The position numbers and the translations under genes were made by a program. The notes beneath the pieces were generated by a model, which had not been told where the DNA came from, made no database searches, and worked only from the letters and a program-made list of their open reading frames with translations. A stretch of 64,000 nt of DNA. Origin: Vibrio rumoiensis 1S-45 (GTDB lineage Bacteria; Pseudomonadota; Gammaproteobacteria; Enterobacterales; Vibrionaceae). This document shows positions 52,618-61,654 of the stretch, piece after piece (position 1 is the first letter of the stretch; every line of letters starts with the position of its first letter). Location of the stretch: assembly GCF_000286955.2 (NCBI RefSeq), contig NZ_AJYK02000012.1, forward strand, positions 1 through 64,000. The letters run 5' to 3'.

Positions 52618-53979
52618 TCAACAAATAACTTTTACCGCCAAGCCGCCTTGTGATGTTTCACGGTATTTAGCGTTCATGTCTTTACCAGTTTCAAGCATGG
52701 TTTCGATGACTTTATCAAGTGATACACGCGGCTCAGATGAACGACGCATTGCCATACGAGTTGAGTTAATTGCTTTAACGGCCGCGATACCGTTACGTTC
52801 GATACAAGGAACTTGAACTTGGCCAGCAACTGGGTCACAGGTTAAGCCTAAGTTATGCTCCATGCCGATTTCAGCCGCCATGCAAACTTGTTCAGGGCTA
52901 CCGCCGAGAAGTTCCGCAAGACCCGCTGCAGCCATAGAACACGCCACACCCACTTCACCTTGGCAACCCACTTCAGCGCCAGAAATAGAGGCATTTTGTT
53001 TGTATAAGCCACCAATTGCACCGGAAGCGGCAAAATAACGAATGTAATCTTTTTCCGTGACGGTTTGGATGAATTTATCGTAGTAAGCCAAAACAGCTGG
53101 GATGATGCCACACGCACCGTTAGTGGGCGCGGTTACTACTCGACCACCGGCAGCGTTTTCTTCATTAACCGCAAACGCATACATATTGACCCAATCGATC
53201 ACTGCCATTGGATCTGTTGATGTATTTGAAGACGTTAGTAGTTGTTGGCGAAGGGCAGATGCACGACGAGGAACACGCAGTGGACCCGGTAAAATACCTT
53301 CCGTATTCATACCTTTTTCCATGCAGTCGCGCATGGTTTTCCAAATATTGGCAAAGTAAGTGTGAACGTCATCTTGCGAATGTTGTGCACTCTCATTTTT
53401 CATTACCAACGTACTGATTGATAAACCGTGTTCTTTACATAGACTCAGAAGTTCACTAGCGGAATTAAACTCATAAGGAACTTGAATAGCTGATTCTACT
53501 TTCTTACCAAATTGCTCTTCATCGACAATGAAACCACCACCAATAGAGTAGTAAGTTTTAGAAAAAACCACTTCATCACCAATCCACGCATGAATGGTCA
53601 TGCCATTTTCATGCAAAGAAAGATTGGTTTTCTGGAAGTTCATTCCACCTTCTTTTGGGAAATCAACCGTATGGCAATGCACGCCAAGCGGTAAGCGTTC
53701 CGTTTCATTCACGCGAGCGATAAAGCTCGGAATGGCGTCAATATCTACGTGTTCTGGCGTGTTACCTGCCAGACCCATAATGATTGCGATATCAGTATGG
53801 TGACCTTTCCCTGTCAGTGATAATGAACCGTAAACATCGACAGTAATTTTTGTAATATCATGCAACTTACCAAGACCATGAAGATCATCAATAAATTGTT
53901 TACCGGCTTTCATTGGGCCAACAGTATGAGAGCTAGAAGGGCCAACGCCAATTTTGTAGATATCAAAAACACTGATCAT
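52618..53979 (-). CDS. sdaA: L-serine ammonia-lyase (iron-sulfur type)
   Basis: Deaminates L-serine to pyruvate and ammonia with a [4Fe-4S] cluster. 453 residues, as for E. coli SdaA/SdaB. The N-terminal beta domain begins MISVFDIYKIGVGPSSSHTVGPM and cluster cysteines are in TNGACGIIPAV (about 280-290) and CDPVAGQVQVPC. Ribosome site AGAGG. It is 150 bp downstream of sdaC with a hairpin in the spacer (53995-54017). Confidence 0.95.
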   Translation of the reverse strand: MISVFDIYKIGVGPSSSHTVGPMKAGKQFIDDLHGLGKLHDITKITVDVYGSLSLTGKGHHTDIAIIMGLAGNTPEHVDIDAIPSFIARVNETERLPLGVHCHTVDFPKEGGMNFQKTNLSLHENGMTIHAWIGDEVVFSKTYYSIGGGFIVDEEQFGKKVESAIQVPYEFNSASELLSLCKEHGLSISTLVMKNESAQHSQDDVHTYFANIWKTMRDCMEKGMNTEGILPGPLRVPRRASALRQQLLTSSNTSTDPMAVIDWVNMYAFAVNEENAAGGRVVTAPTNGACGIIPAVLAYYDKFIQTVTEKDYIRYFAASGAIGGLYKQNASISGAEVGCQGEVGVACSMAAAGLAELLGGSPEQVCMAAEIGMEHNLGLTCDPVAGQVQVPCIERNGIAAVKAINSTRMAMRRSSEPRVSLDKVIETMLETGKDMNAKYRETSQGGLAVKVIC

Positions 53980-53994
53980 GTTATTACCTCTGAT

Positions 53995-54017
53995 AAGCCT
54001 CTTGGATTAAGAGGCTT
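53995..54017 (-). promoter_or_regulatory. Hairpin in the sdaC-sdaA spacer
   Basis: AAGCCTCTT/AAGAGGCTT, 9 bp perfect, loop 5 nt, sits just upstream of the sdaA ribosome site on the minus strand. No U-run follows in that direction, so it may tune sdaA translation or mRNA stability. On the plus strand it is followed by T's. Confidence 0.5.
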
Positions 54018-54129
54018 TAATTTTTTTACTATGCTGCTTCATGTATAACAGCTTTGTTATTTTGTTTCTGAGACTTCACATTGATTAGCTGAATTATAGT
54101 TGAAATATCTATATAGACAGCGTCATATT

Positions 54130-55389
54130 TCAAAAAGAGGCGTAGATTACAGAAGTAATAGCTGCAACACCACACATTGCTGTAAAGATTTGTGCAAAAT
54201 GTGATGTTTTAAATTTCGCCATTGCTGGAACCTTACGCATTGCGTAAATAGGCATGATAAACAAAATGGCTGCAATCATTGGTGCGCCCATTGATTCGAT
54301 CATACCTAGTATGCTTGGGTTGATGATAGAAACGACCCAAGTGGTTAACACGATGAACAATAACGATACTTTGTTAACTTTTGTTTCAGTCATGTTTGAA
54401 CGTGATTTCACTAAACCCACCAAGCCTTCATGAGCACCAAGGAAGTGGCCGAAGTAGCTAGAAGTGATCGCAGCAAAAGCAACGATAGGCCCTAAATACG
54501 AAATCATTGGAGAAGAGTGAATGTTTGCAAGGTAAGACAGAACACTGATGTTTTGCGATTGAGCTTCACCTAATTGCTCTGGTGTTAAAGAAAGCACCAC
54601 TGAAAATACAAAGAACATAACAAATGCCATTAGCATTGTTGCTGCTCCGCCAGTGATCATATCGGTTTTCTTTACCGCGTTGTCACCATAAACACGGCGT
54701 TGCTCTTTAGCAAACTGGCTAATAATAGGGCTGTGGTTAAAAGAAAAAACGATAATTGGAATGGCAAGCCAGATGATTTTTGGCATTTCACCCCAGTTTG
54801 GTGTTACTTCAGCCATAGAAGTATTCCATTCTGGAATAAGGAAAATAGAAAGCGCTAATAAAATGAAGACAAGCGGGTACACCATCATTGATGTCACTTT
54901 TAGCATCAATTCTTTACCAAAGATCACACCACAAGTCATTAAACTGATTAAAGCACCAGATAATAACCAACGAGGAATAGATTCAAATCCGAGTTGGTTG
55001 ACTAAAAATGAATCGACCGTATTGGTAATGCCCACACCGTAGATTAAGACGATAGGGTAAATGGCAAAGAAATAAGCAAAAGTAATAATCGTTGCGCCAG
55101 TTTTACCAAAATGTTCTTCGACAGTATCGGTAATATCAGCATTTGGGTTTTTAGCGGAAAGAACGAAACGAGCTAGACCTTTGTGAGCCAGCCAAATCAT
55201 TGGCATGGCAATTAATGCCAAAATGACAAGTGGCCAAAAACCGCCCGCACCCGCTTTAATTGGAAGAAAAAGAACACCAGCACCAACGGCGGTACCGAAT
55301 AAAGATAAGACCCAAGAAAAGTCTTTGTAGGTCCACTTGCTTGATACCGTAGAAGGCTCTTGAGCAGTATTTACTGTGTTAGTTTGCAT
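54130..55389 (-). CDS. sdaC: Serine/threonine permease, HAAAP family
   Basis: A 419-residue amino acid/proton symporter with 11 predicted membrane segments. The N-terminal TAVGAGVLFLPIKAGAGGFWPL and the TITFAY-like and NHSPIISQFAKEQRR segments match SdaC/TdcC-family carriers. It probably brings serine into the cell for the deaminase gene just downstream. AAGAG ribosome site. No terminator separates it from sdaA. Confidence 0.93.
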   Translation of the reverse strand: MQTNTVNTAQEPSTVSSKWTYKDFSWVLSLFGTAVGAGVLFLPIKAGAGGFWPLVILALIAMPMIWLAHKGLARFVLSAKNPNADITDTVEEHFGKTGATIITFAYFFAIYPIVLIYGVGITNTVDSFLVNQLGFESIPRWLLSGALISLMTCGVIFGKELMLKVTSMMVYPLVFILLALSIFLIPEWNTSMAEVTPNWGEMPKIIWLAIPIIVFSFNHSPIISQFAKEQRRVYGDNAVKKTDMITGGAATMLMAFVMFFVFSVVLSLTPEQLGEAQSQNISVLSYLANIHSSPMISYLGPIVAFAAITSSYFGHFLGAHEGLVGLVKSRSNMTETKVNKVSLLFIVLTTWVVSIINPSILGMIESMGAPMIAAILFIMPIYAMRKVPAMAKFKTSHFAQIFTAMCGVAAITSVIYASF

Positions 55390-55754
55390 TATTGAATTCT
55401 CTTAATTTTGGGAACAGGAAGAATTGGCGTGGATTATCCTTATTTCGAGCCATAAAAACAGGATCAAAATCAATTAATATTGCAAACTTTACAGAGTTGT
55501 TGCATAACTTGCGCTGTATCACGGAAATGACACAACAATAATAAGAAAAACTAATGCGAAAAAACAATAAATCTATAGGAATTGATGGCTATTTACTCAA
55601 TGGCACTTTATTGAGCACAATGCATGACGACAGAGATAAACAGCTCGTTTCTTTTGATGAGTAAATGTAATTTTTATTGTTATTTTTTGGTTAATAAAAT
55701 GAGGTTTATTGGTACTTCAACTAATGAATGGTGAGGCGTCATTCAAGGCAGGGA
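55390..55754. other. sdaC upstream region
   Basis: 365 bp between nudL's 3' end and sdaC, both on the minus strand. It holds AT-rich promoter-type sequence, a hairpin CTCAAT/ATTGAG (55598-55617) and a possible plus-strand small frame at 55554-55664. No strong terminator for nudL was seen. Confidence 0.4.
55554..55664 (+). CDS. Candidate 36-residue small protein
   Basis: ATG 55554 opens a 36-codon frame (MRKNNKSIGIDGYLLNGTLL...) ending TAA. Amino-acid composition is protein-like and hydrophilic (Asp, Lys, Ser, Leu). No clear ribosome site (AAGAAAAAC only), so support is weak. It overlaps the likely sdaC upstream region on the opposite strand. Confidence 0.22.
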   Translation: MRKNNKSIGIDGYLLNGTLLSTMHDDRDKQLVSFDE

Positions 55755-56369
55755 TTATGATGGGTGTTGTTGATAAATAGAGTGATGTAATTGCACCTGT
55801 AATGCTTGAATAATTTGAGCGGTTACGCCCCAAATAAAATGCGTTTGATAATTAATGGCGAAGATTTGATGTTGCTTGCCTTTAACTTGCAATGTCTTAG
55901 TAAACAGATTGCTAGGATCGAATAGATAAGATGCAGGCACCTCAAAGATATAATCCACTTCATTCTTGTCGATTTGGCTGCTGTATCTTTCGTCTACAAT
56001 CCCCATGAAAGGCGTCACGCTAAAACGGCTGATGGTGGTGAGTTCGGGAAGTTGACCTATCAGTTGAACTTGAGAAGGTGACAAACCAATTTCTTCATGG
56101 GCTTCGCGCAATGCAGTGTGAGATAGGCTAGGGTCTAACTCTTCATACTTACCACCAGGAAAACTAATTTGCCCCGGGTGGTTTTTTAAATGGGAAGCGC
56201 GCTTTGTAAAAATGACAGACAGCCCTTCTTTGCGATCAACACATGGAATGAGCACTGCTGCTTTTCGAAGTGATTCACTTTTCAAGTGAGCGACTCTATT
56301 CAAACTTTCTGGCTGATAATAGCTAGGAATATTCAAAGAAAACTGTCGTAATAAATCTTGTTTATTCAT
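55755..56369 (-). CDS. nudL: CoA pyrophosphatase (Nudix)
   Basis: A 204-residue Nudix hydrolase that likely cleaves CoA and derivatives to 3',5'-ADP and phosphopantetheine. The Nudix box begins at GGKYEELDPSLSHTALREAHEEIGLS (about 70-95), preceded by the UPF0035-type element RKEGLSVIFTKRASHLKNHPGQISFPGG. Ribosome site GGAGT. pabB lies 68 nt upstream in the same direction, so the two may form an operon, as in E. coli pabB-nudL. Confidence 0.93.
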   Translation of the reverse strand: MNKQDLLRQFSLNIPSYYQPESLNRVAHLKSESLRKAAVLIPCVDRKEGLSVIFTKRASHLKNHPGQISFPGGKYEELDPSLSHTALREAHEEIGLSPSQVQLIGQLPELTTISRFSVTPFMGIVDERYSSQIDKNEVDYIFEVPASYLFDPSNLFTKTLQVKGKQHQIFAINYQTHFIWGVTAQIIQALQVQLHHSIYQQHPS

Positions 56370-56436
56370 GAATACTCCTTAGTTGAATATTAAGCATTTA
56401 TGTCTTGGTTATACCTAAGTCGTTTGGATATATACA

Positions 56437-57873
56437 TTATTCAAGCTTAGATAGAGTGGGTAGAATTCGGCTAACTTTATCAAGAGTTTCTTGGTATTCC
56501 GATTCTGCATCACTGTCTGCAACAATACCGCCACCAGCCCATGCGTACAAATTTTGTTGGTAAGCAATAAGCGTGCGAATGGTGATATTACTGTCCATAT
56601 TACCGCATCGACTAAAATAACCAATACTGCCGCAATACACATTACGTCGATGGGGTTCTAATTCTTCTATTATTTCCATTGCGCGAACTTTAGGCGCTCC
56701 GGTAATCGAGCCACCAGGGAAACATGCACGCAGGAGATCGCTAGCTGTTTGATCTTTATCGAGTATAGCACGTATGGTGCTCACCAAATGATGCACCGCG
56801 GGGAAGCTTTCAACTTCAAACAAAGCAGGAACGGAAACACTGCCTGGATTGGCGACACGACCAATATCATTCCGAAGCAAATCAACAATCATTAAATTTT
56901 CTGCCTGATCTTTTTCAGCATGCTTGAGTTCATGCGCGAGTTGTTGATCTTCGACCAATGATGGTGAGCGAGGTCGCGTGCCTTTTATTGGTTTTGTTTC
57001 AATACTATTTTGATTTAATTCCAAAAATCGTTCTGGCGAAATGCTCATCACCGCAATTTCACCGGTGCGTATAAAAGCAGAGAAAGGGGCGTGATTAGAG
57101 GTTTCTAATGCCTGATAAGCCTGCCATTCACTGCCTTGATATTGCGCTTTGAAACGCTGAGCTAGGTTGATTTGATAACAATCACCAGAACGTAGGTATT
57201 CTTGAATGGTATTAAACTTTTCAATATAACTGTCTTTCGACATGTTGGATTGCCAGTCAGAAATCAGTCTAAATTTCGAATCTTTCGATACGGAATCAGA
57301 ATGATTTTGAAATTGGTTTTCTAACCATGCTTGGTGCTGTTTAATGTTCTTTCCAACAAAATGTGCCTGTTGCTTTTGATGATCGACAATCAATGCCCAT
57401 TCGTATAAGCCTATGGCCATCTCTGCGGTCGGAATATCTTGGTGTGATAATTGGGGTAATGATTCAACTCGACGACCTAAATCGTAACTAAAGTAACCCA
57501 ATGCACCGCCAATAAAAGGGAAATCATCAATTGGCTCTATTGCTGGTAATAAGGTCTTTAGGTACTGATTGACGAGAGTGAAAGGATCGTCTTTGGAGGT
57601 CAGGCGAGTCTGCGATTCATTTTCAAGTACAATCGTGGTGATATCACCATGCGTCGTTAATTGAGCAATAGGGTTAGCCACTAAAATATCAAAGCGATTA
57701 TTCGGATGACCTTCTGCAGCCGAACGTAATAGCATTGCCCAAGGTTGCTGATGTATAGCGGCAAAAAAGTGTTTTGCTAAATCCTGAGAATAAGGAAAAG
57801 ACTCAATTGAAAGTCCATTTTGATGAAAAGCGGTATATTTTTGAGTCATAAGAGAATTATTTTGATTATTCAT
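56437..57873 (-). CDS. pabB: Aminodeoxychorismate synthase component I
   Basis: Makes 4-amino-4-deoxychorismate from chorismate with ammonia from PabA, for folate. A 478-residue chorismate-binding-family protein: GALGYFSYDLGRRVESLP (N-terminal), the region IKGTRPRS (about 288-295) with the lysine typical of PabB, and the conserved C-terminal stretch ACFPGGSITGAPKVRAMEIIEELEPHRRNVYCGSIGY. The Lys in PIKGT supports PabB over anthranilate synthase TrpE. Divergent from the class I fumarase gene. Confidence 0.94.
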   Translation of the reverse strand: MNNQNNSLMTQKYTAFHQNGLSIESFPYSQDLAKHFFAAIHQQPWAMLLRSAAEGHPNNRFDILVANPIAQLTTHGDITTIVLENESQTRLTSKDDPFTLVNQYLKTLLPAIEPIDDFPFIGGALGYFSYDLGRRVESLPQLSHQDIPTAEMAIGLYEWALIVDHQKQQAHFVGKNIKQHQAWLENQFQNHSDSVSKDSKFRLISDWQSNMSKDSYIEKFNTIQEYLRSGDCYQINLAQRFKAQYQGSEWQAYQALETSNHAPFSAFIRTGEIAVMSISPERFLELNQNSIETKPIKGTRPRSPSLVEDQQLAHELKHAEKDQAENLMIVDLLRNDIGRVANPGSVSVPALFEVESFPAVHHLVSTIRAILDKDQTASDLLRACFPGGSITGAPKVRAMEIIEELEPHRRNVYCGSIGYFSRCGNMDSNITIRTLIAYQQNLYAWAGGGIVADSDAESEYQETLDKVSRILPTLSKLE

Positions 57874-58032
57874 TCTGTAATTTGTGACAAAGGTTCAATC
57901 GTTACGTGGCATCCGTTGGGGAGCAAGAGTATCATAAATCGCAATTCAGCAATGAAATACTATAAGCAAAGTGAGTCGATAACAGGTTGGTTTCAGCGAA
58001 TCTAATCCCAAAAAGGGTTTGCTGGTGATTTA

Positions 58033-58047
58033 AGTGACATTGTCACT
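58033..58047. promoter_or_regulatory. Perfect palindrome in the pabB/fumarase divergent region
   Basis: AGTGACA-T-TGTCACT, 15 bp with a single central base, lies 75 bp before the fumarase start and about 160 bp before pabB. The symmetric shape suggests a dimeric regulator operator. The remaining 57874-58121 region shows no gene. Confidence 0.5.
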
Positions 58048-58121
58048 GATTGTAAAGCGTCATATACAATCGTTGATTACACCTATCTGTATCCTAATTA
58101 TTATAATGTATAGAGGCATGT

Positions 58122-59639
58122 ATGACCGTCATTCGTAAGCAAGATGTGATCAGCAGTGTAGCTGACGCCCTTCAATATATTTCTTATTATCATCCACTGG
58201 ATTTCATTCAAGCGCTTGAAAAGGCTTATCACAAAGAAGAAAGCCAAGCGGCTAAAGATGCGATCGCTCAAATCCTGATCAACTCACGCATGGCGGCAGA
58301 AGGGCACCGCCCAATCTGTCAAGATACTGGTATTGTCACCTGTTTTGTGAATATCGGTATGGAAGTGAGCTGGGATGAAACCGACATGACGGTTCAACAA
58401 ATGGTCGATGAAGGTATTCGTCAAGCTTATACCAACCCAGACAATCCATTGCGCGCATCAGTATTGTCTGATCCTGCGGGCAAACGCATTAATACCAAAG
58501 ATAACACACCAGGTGTAGTGCATATTAATATGGTTCCGGGTAACAAAGTTGAAATTCAAATCGCGGCAAAAGGCGGTGGTTCTGAAAACAAAACTAAAAT
58601 GGTGATGCTAAATCCATCAGACGATGTTGCTGAGTGGGTAGAAAAAACATTGCCATTAATGGGCGCAGGTTGGTGTCCACCGGGCATGCTAGGGATAGGC
58701 ATTGGCGGTACAGCTGAAAAAGCGGCAGTACTGGCAAAAGAATCGTTAATGGAACACATTGATATTGCTGAACTGATTGAACGTGGCCCAGAAACCACCG
58801 AAGAAAAATTGCGTGTTGATATCTTTAACCGAGTTAACCGTTTAGGTATTGGTGCACAAGGGCTTGGCGGTTTAACAACAGTGGTTGATGTGAAAATCAA
58901 AACCGCACCAACGCATGCCGCTTCTAAGCCGGTATGTTTAATCCCTAACTGTGCGGCGACTCGTCACGTCCATTTCACCTTAGACGGTTCAGGCCCTGCG
59001 GATCTTACGCCACCTAAACTGGAAGATTGGCCACAAATTACTTGGGAAGCGGGCGCAAATACTCGCCGCGTAAACTTAGATACAGTGACCAAAGAAGAAG
59101 TTCAAGAGTGGAAAACAGGCGATACTGTTCTTCTAACGGGTAAAATTCTAACCGGTCGTGATGCCGCGCATAAGCGTTTACAAGGCATGCTGCAAAGCGG
59201 TGAAGGCTTACCAGAAGGCGTTGATCTAAAAGGCAAGTTCATTTACTACGTTGGCCCTGTTGATGCAGTTGGTGATGAAGTCGTCGGTCCTGCTGGCCCA
59301 ACCACCTCAACTCGTATGGATAAATTTACCGATATGATGCTAGATGAAACCGGCATTATGGGCATGATTGGTAAAGCAGAGCGTGGTCCAGAAACTGTTG
59401 AGTCAATCAGAAAACACAAAGCTGTATACTTGATGGCCGTAGGCGGCGCGGCTTACTTAGTGGCGAAAGCGATTAAAAAAGCGCGTGTGGTTGCCTTTGA
59501 AGATTTGGGAATGGAAGCGATTTACGAATTTGAAGTCGAAGACATGCCAGTGACGGTTGCCGTGGATTCAACTGGTGCAAATGCTCACCAAATCGGCCCA
59601 GATACTTGGAAAGTGAAAATTGCTGAGATGGAAAAATAA
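58122..59639 (+). CDS. Class I fumarate hydratase (iron-sulfur)
   Basis: Interconverts fumarate and malate in the TCA cycle with an oxygen-sensitive [4Fe-4S] cluster. 505 residues. Cluster-region cysteines can be placed at HRPICQDTG (near 65-73), LIPNCAATRHV (near 270) and a further one in GWCPPGML. It carries the class I motifs GGGSENKTKM and the C-terminal VDSTGANAHQIGP, the fusion of the alpha and beta domains in one chain. AGAGG ribosome site. Confidence 0.93.
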   Translation: MTVIRKQDVISSVADALQYISYYHPLDFIQALEKAYHKEESQAAKDAIAQILINSRMAAEGHRPICQDTGIVTCFVNIGMEVSWDETDMTVQQMVDEGIRQAYTNPDNPLRASVLSDPAGKRINTKDNTPGVVHINMVPGNKVEIQIAAKGGGSENKTKMVMLNPSDDVAEWVEKTLPLMGAGWCPPGMLGIGIGGTAEKAAVLAKESLMEHIDIAELIERGPETTEEKLRVDIFNRVNRLGIGAQGLGGLTTVVDVKIKTAPTHAASKPVCLIPNCAATRHVHFTLDGSGPADLTPPKLEDWPQITWEAGANTRRVNLDTVTKEEVQEWKTGDTVLLTGKILTGRDAAHKRLQGMLQSGEGLPEGVDLKGKFIYYVGPVDAVGDEVVGPAGPTTSTRMDKFTDMMLDETGIMGMIGKAERGPETVESIRKHKAVYLMAVGGAAYLVAKAIKKARVVAFEDLGMEAIYEFEVEDMPVTVAVDSTGANAHQIGPDTWKVKIAEMEK

Positions 59640-59703
59640 TAACCCAATACAGCATTGTTCAGTCGTTTAAACGTTTAGAATGATGTTTGAAACTCCACAA
59701 TAA

Positions 59704-59742
59704 TGCCAAGGCCTAGTTACTAGTTGCCTTGGCTCTTGTGTT
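59704..59742 (+). terminator. Terminator-like hairpin after the fumarase gene
   Basis: GCCAAGGC/GCCTTGGC (59704-59711 and 59726-59733) with an inner CTAG/CTAG, followed by TCTTGTGTTTG; a modest U-run only. Confidence 0.6.
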
Positions 59743-59910
59743 TGAAAGTGAATATTTCGGAATAACAAAATAAGTCTGTATTCACACAAAAGGAGGGTTT
59801 CCTTCTGTGGTTATTTGATAGATTAGTGAAAAATTTCCTGACTAATCGTGTTAAATTGATTATAGTTTTACGAGTAAGACGGTTAACAGGCTGAATATTT
59901 AGGAGATTTT

Positions 59911-60105
59911 ATGCCACGTTTTGTACAGATTTTACAAATCCTTATTGCAGTGATTGTAGGTGGTTACGTTGGTGTGCAGATGATTTTGCACGGTATTGCT
60001 ATCTTTAACACCGCAAATAACTGGTTTGCAGTAATGACAGTGGTATTAGGTGTTCTTTTAGAACTATCGCTATTCATTATTTATAAGTTGATAGAAGAAG
60101 ACTAA
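59911..60105 (+). CDS. Small two-helix membrane protein
   Basis: A 64-residue protein with two clear membrane helices (about 7-27: ILQILIAVIVGGYVGVQMIL; and 37-58: WFAVMTVVLGVLLELSLFIIYKL) joined by a short loop (HGIAIFNTANN). No charge inside the helices except a Glu. AGGAG ribosome site 5 nt before the ATG makes it a confident gene. No family recognised. A 15-bp terminator follows, so it is a single-gene unit. Candidate partner for an envelope stress process only by nearness to ycjXF. Confidence 0.8.
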   Translation: MPRFVQILQILIAVIVGGYVGVQMILHGIAIFNTANNWFAVMTVVLGVLLELSLFIIYKLIEED

Positions 60106-60124
60106 CCGTTTTCTTTCAGGCAGC

Positions 60125-60168
60125 AAAAGGCTCGTATTTCAATGTAAATACGAGCCTTTTTCTTTTTT
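60125..60168 (+). terminator. Terminator of the small membrane protein gene
   Basis: AAAAGGCTCGTATTT/AAATACGAGCCTTTT (60125-60139 and 60146-60160), 15 bp perfect, followed by TTCTTTTTT. Confidence 0.95.
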
Positions 60169-60244
60169 ATCAACACCGTGCTGATATTGATTTTACCGAG
60201 ATATGGTATGCTTTGAACAGTTTAGCTTTGTTGTGGAGTGATAA

Positions 60245-61654
60245 ATGAAGATCAAACAAGAAGTGAATGATTTAGTAAAACGCAGTCTAGACCGTCACTT
60301 GCGATTAGCCGTGACCGGGCTTTCTCGTGCGGGTAAAACGGCGTTCATCACTTCCTTAGTGAATCAGCTTCTTAATAGCTCAACCCAAGAGAATCTTCCG
60401 TTATTTGAACCAAGTCGTAATAAGCAATTACTTGGCGCAAAACGCATCCCTCAAACCAATTTAATGGTACCTCGGTTCGATTACGATATCGCGATTGAAC
60501 AGCTTCACTCTGCACCGCCACGCTGGCCAGAGCCGACGAAAGATGTCAGTGAAATTCGCCTTGCTATCCGATTTAAACCTAAAAAAGGCGCAAGGCGTTT
60601 ACTGAAAAGCACCTCAACCTTGTATTTGGATATTGTCGATTATCCAGGGGAGTGGTTACTGGATTTACCTTTGCTCGACATGAGTTTTGAGCAATGGTCA
60701 CAAAACCAAATGGAATTGCTGAAAGGTGATAAAGCGGGCAGTCAACTACGTTCACAGTTAGCCAAAGAATGGCTGGTGAAACTGAATCATTTTAACTGTT
60801 TTGATACTGCGAATGAAAACCGGGTGGCAGAACTTTCTAAAGCTTACACCCAATACTTACATGATTGTAAAGACAGTGGTTTGCATTGGGTTCAACCGGG
60901 TCGTTTTGTTTTACCGGGAGAATTAGAAGGTGCGCCGGTTTTGCAGTTTTTCCCGGTTGAACTTGAAGTCGATGAGCATGGAAAACCAACAAAAGAAATT
61001 AAGCGAGATTCAGCTTATGCCATGCTGCGTTCACGCTTTAATGAATACAAAAAGAAAATTGTAAAAGCCTTCTATCAAGAGCATTTCGCGACTTTTGACC
61101 GACAAATTGTGTTGGTAGATTGTTTGCAACCGCTTAATTCTGGACATGATTCGTTTATGGACATGAGTGGGGCAATCAACCAATTAATGCAAAGTTTTAA
61201 ATACGGTCGTAACTCTATTTTAAAGCGCTTGTTTTCAGCCAAAATAGATAAAGTGTTATTTGCTGCAACCAAGGCCGATCATGTTACGCCCGATCAGCAC
61301 GTTAACTTAGTGTCTCTATTGCAGCAATTAGTGCATGAAGCGTGGCAACATGTCTCGTATGAAGGCATTGATATGGAATGCATGAGTCTAGCGTCTATTC
61401 AAGCTACAATGCCGGGTTTTGCGTCGGTAGGCGACACCACGTTACAAGCCATTAAAGGCACAACGCTTGAAGAAGAAACCATGACGCTGTTTCCTGGCGA
61501 AGTGCCACCTAAGTTACCTCAACAAGAATATTGGCAGAAGCAAGGTTTTGAGTTTTATCAATTCAGACCTTTAAAGATCCCGCACGATCAAGCGCTGCCA
61601 CATATTCGAATGGACAAAGCTTTGCAGTTTTTGTTAGGAGATAAATTACGATGA
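60245..61654 (+). CDS. ycjX: YcjX-family P-loop protein
   Basis: A 469-residue DUF463 GTPase-like protein. Walker A is GLSRAGKTAF (near 24-33), and DYPGEWLLDLPLLDMSFEQWS (near 136-156) is characteristic of the family. In E. coli ycjXF belongs to the phage-shock regulon, but I see no sigma-54 promoter here; a TGGTATGCT extended -10-like element lies upstream. Coupled to ycjF by ATGA overlap. Cytoplasmic. Molecular role unproven. Confidence 0.93.
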   Translation: MKIKQEVNDLVKRSLDRHLRLAVTGLSRAGKTAFITSLVNQLLNSSTQENLPLFEPSRNKQLLGAKRIPQTNLMVPRFDYDIAIEQLHSAPPRWPEPTKDVSEIRLAIRFKPKKGARRLLKSTSTLYLDIVDYPGEWLLDLPLLDMSFEQWSQNQMELLKGDKAGSQLRSQLAKEWLVKLNHFNCFDTANENRVAELSKAYTQYLHDCKDSGLHWVQPGRFVLPGELEGAPVLQFFPVELEVDEHGKPTKEIKRDSAYAMLRSRFNEYKKKIVKAFYQEHFATFDRQIVLVDCLQPLNSGHDSFMDMSGAINQLMQSFKYGRNSILKRLFSAKIDKVLFAATKADHVTPDQHVNLVSLLQQLVHEAWQHVSYEGIDMECMSLASIQATMPGFASVGDTTLQAIKGTTLEEETMTLFPGEVPPKLPQQEYWQKQGFEFYQFRPLKIPHDQALPHIRMDKALQFLLGDKLR

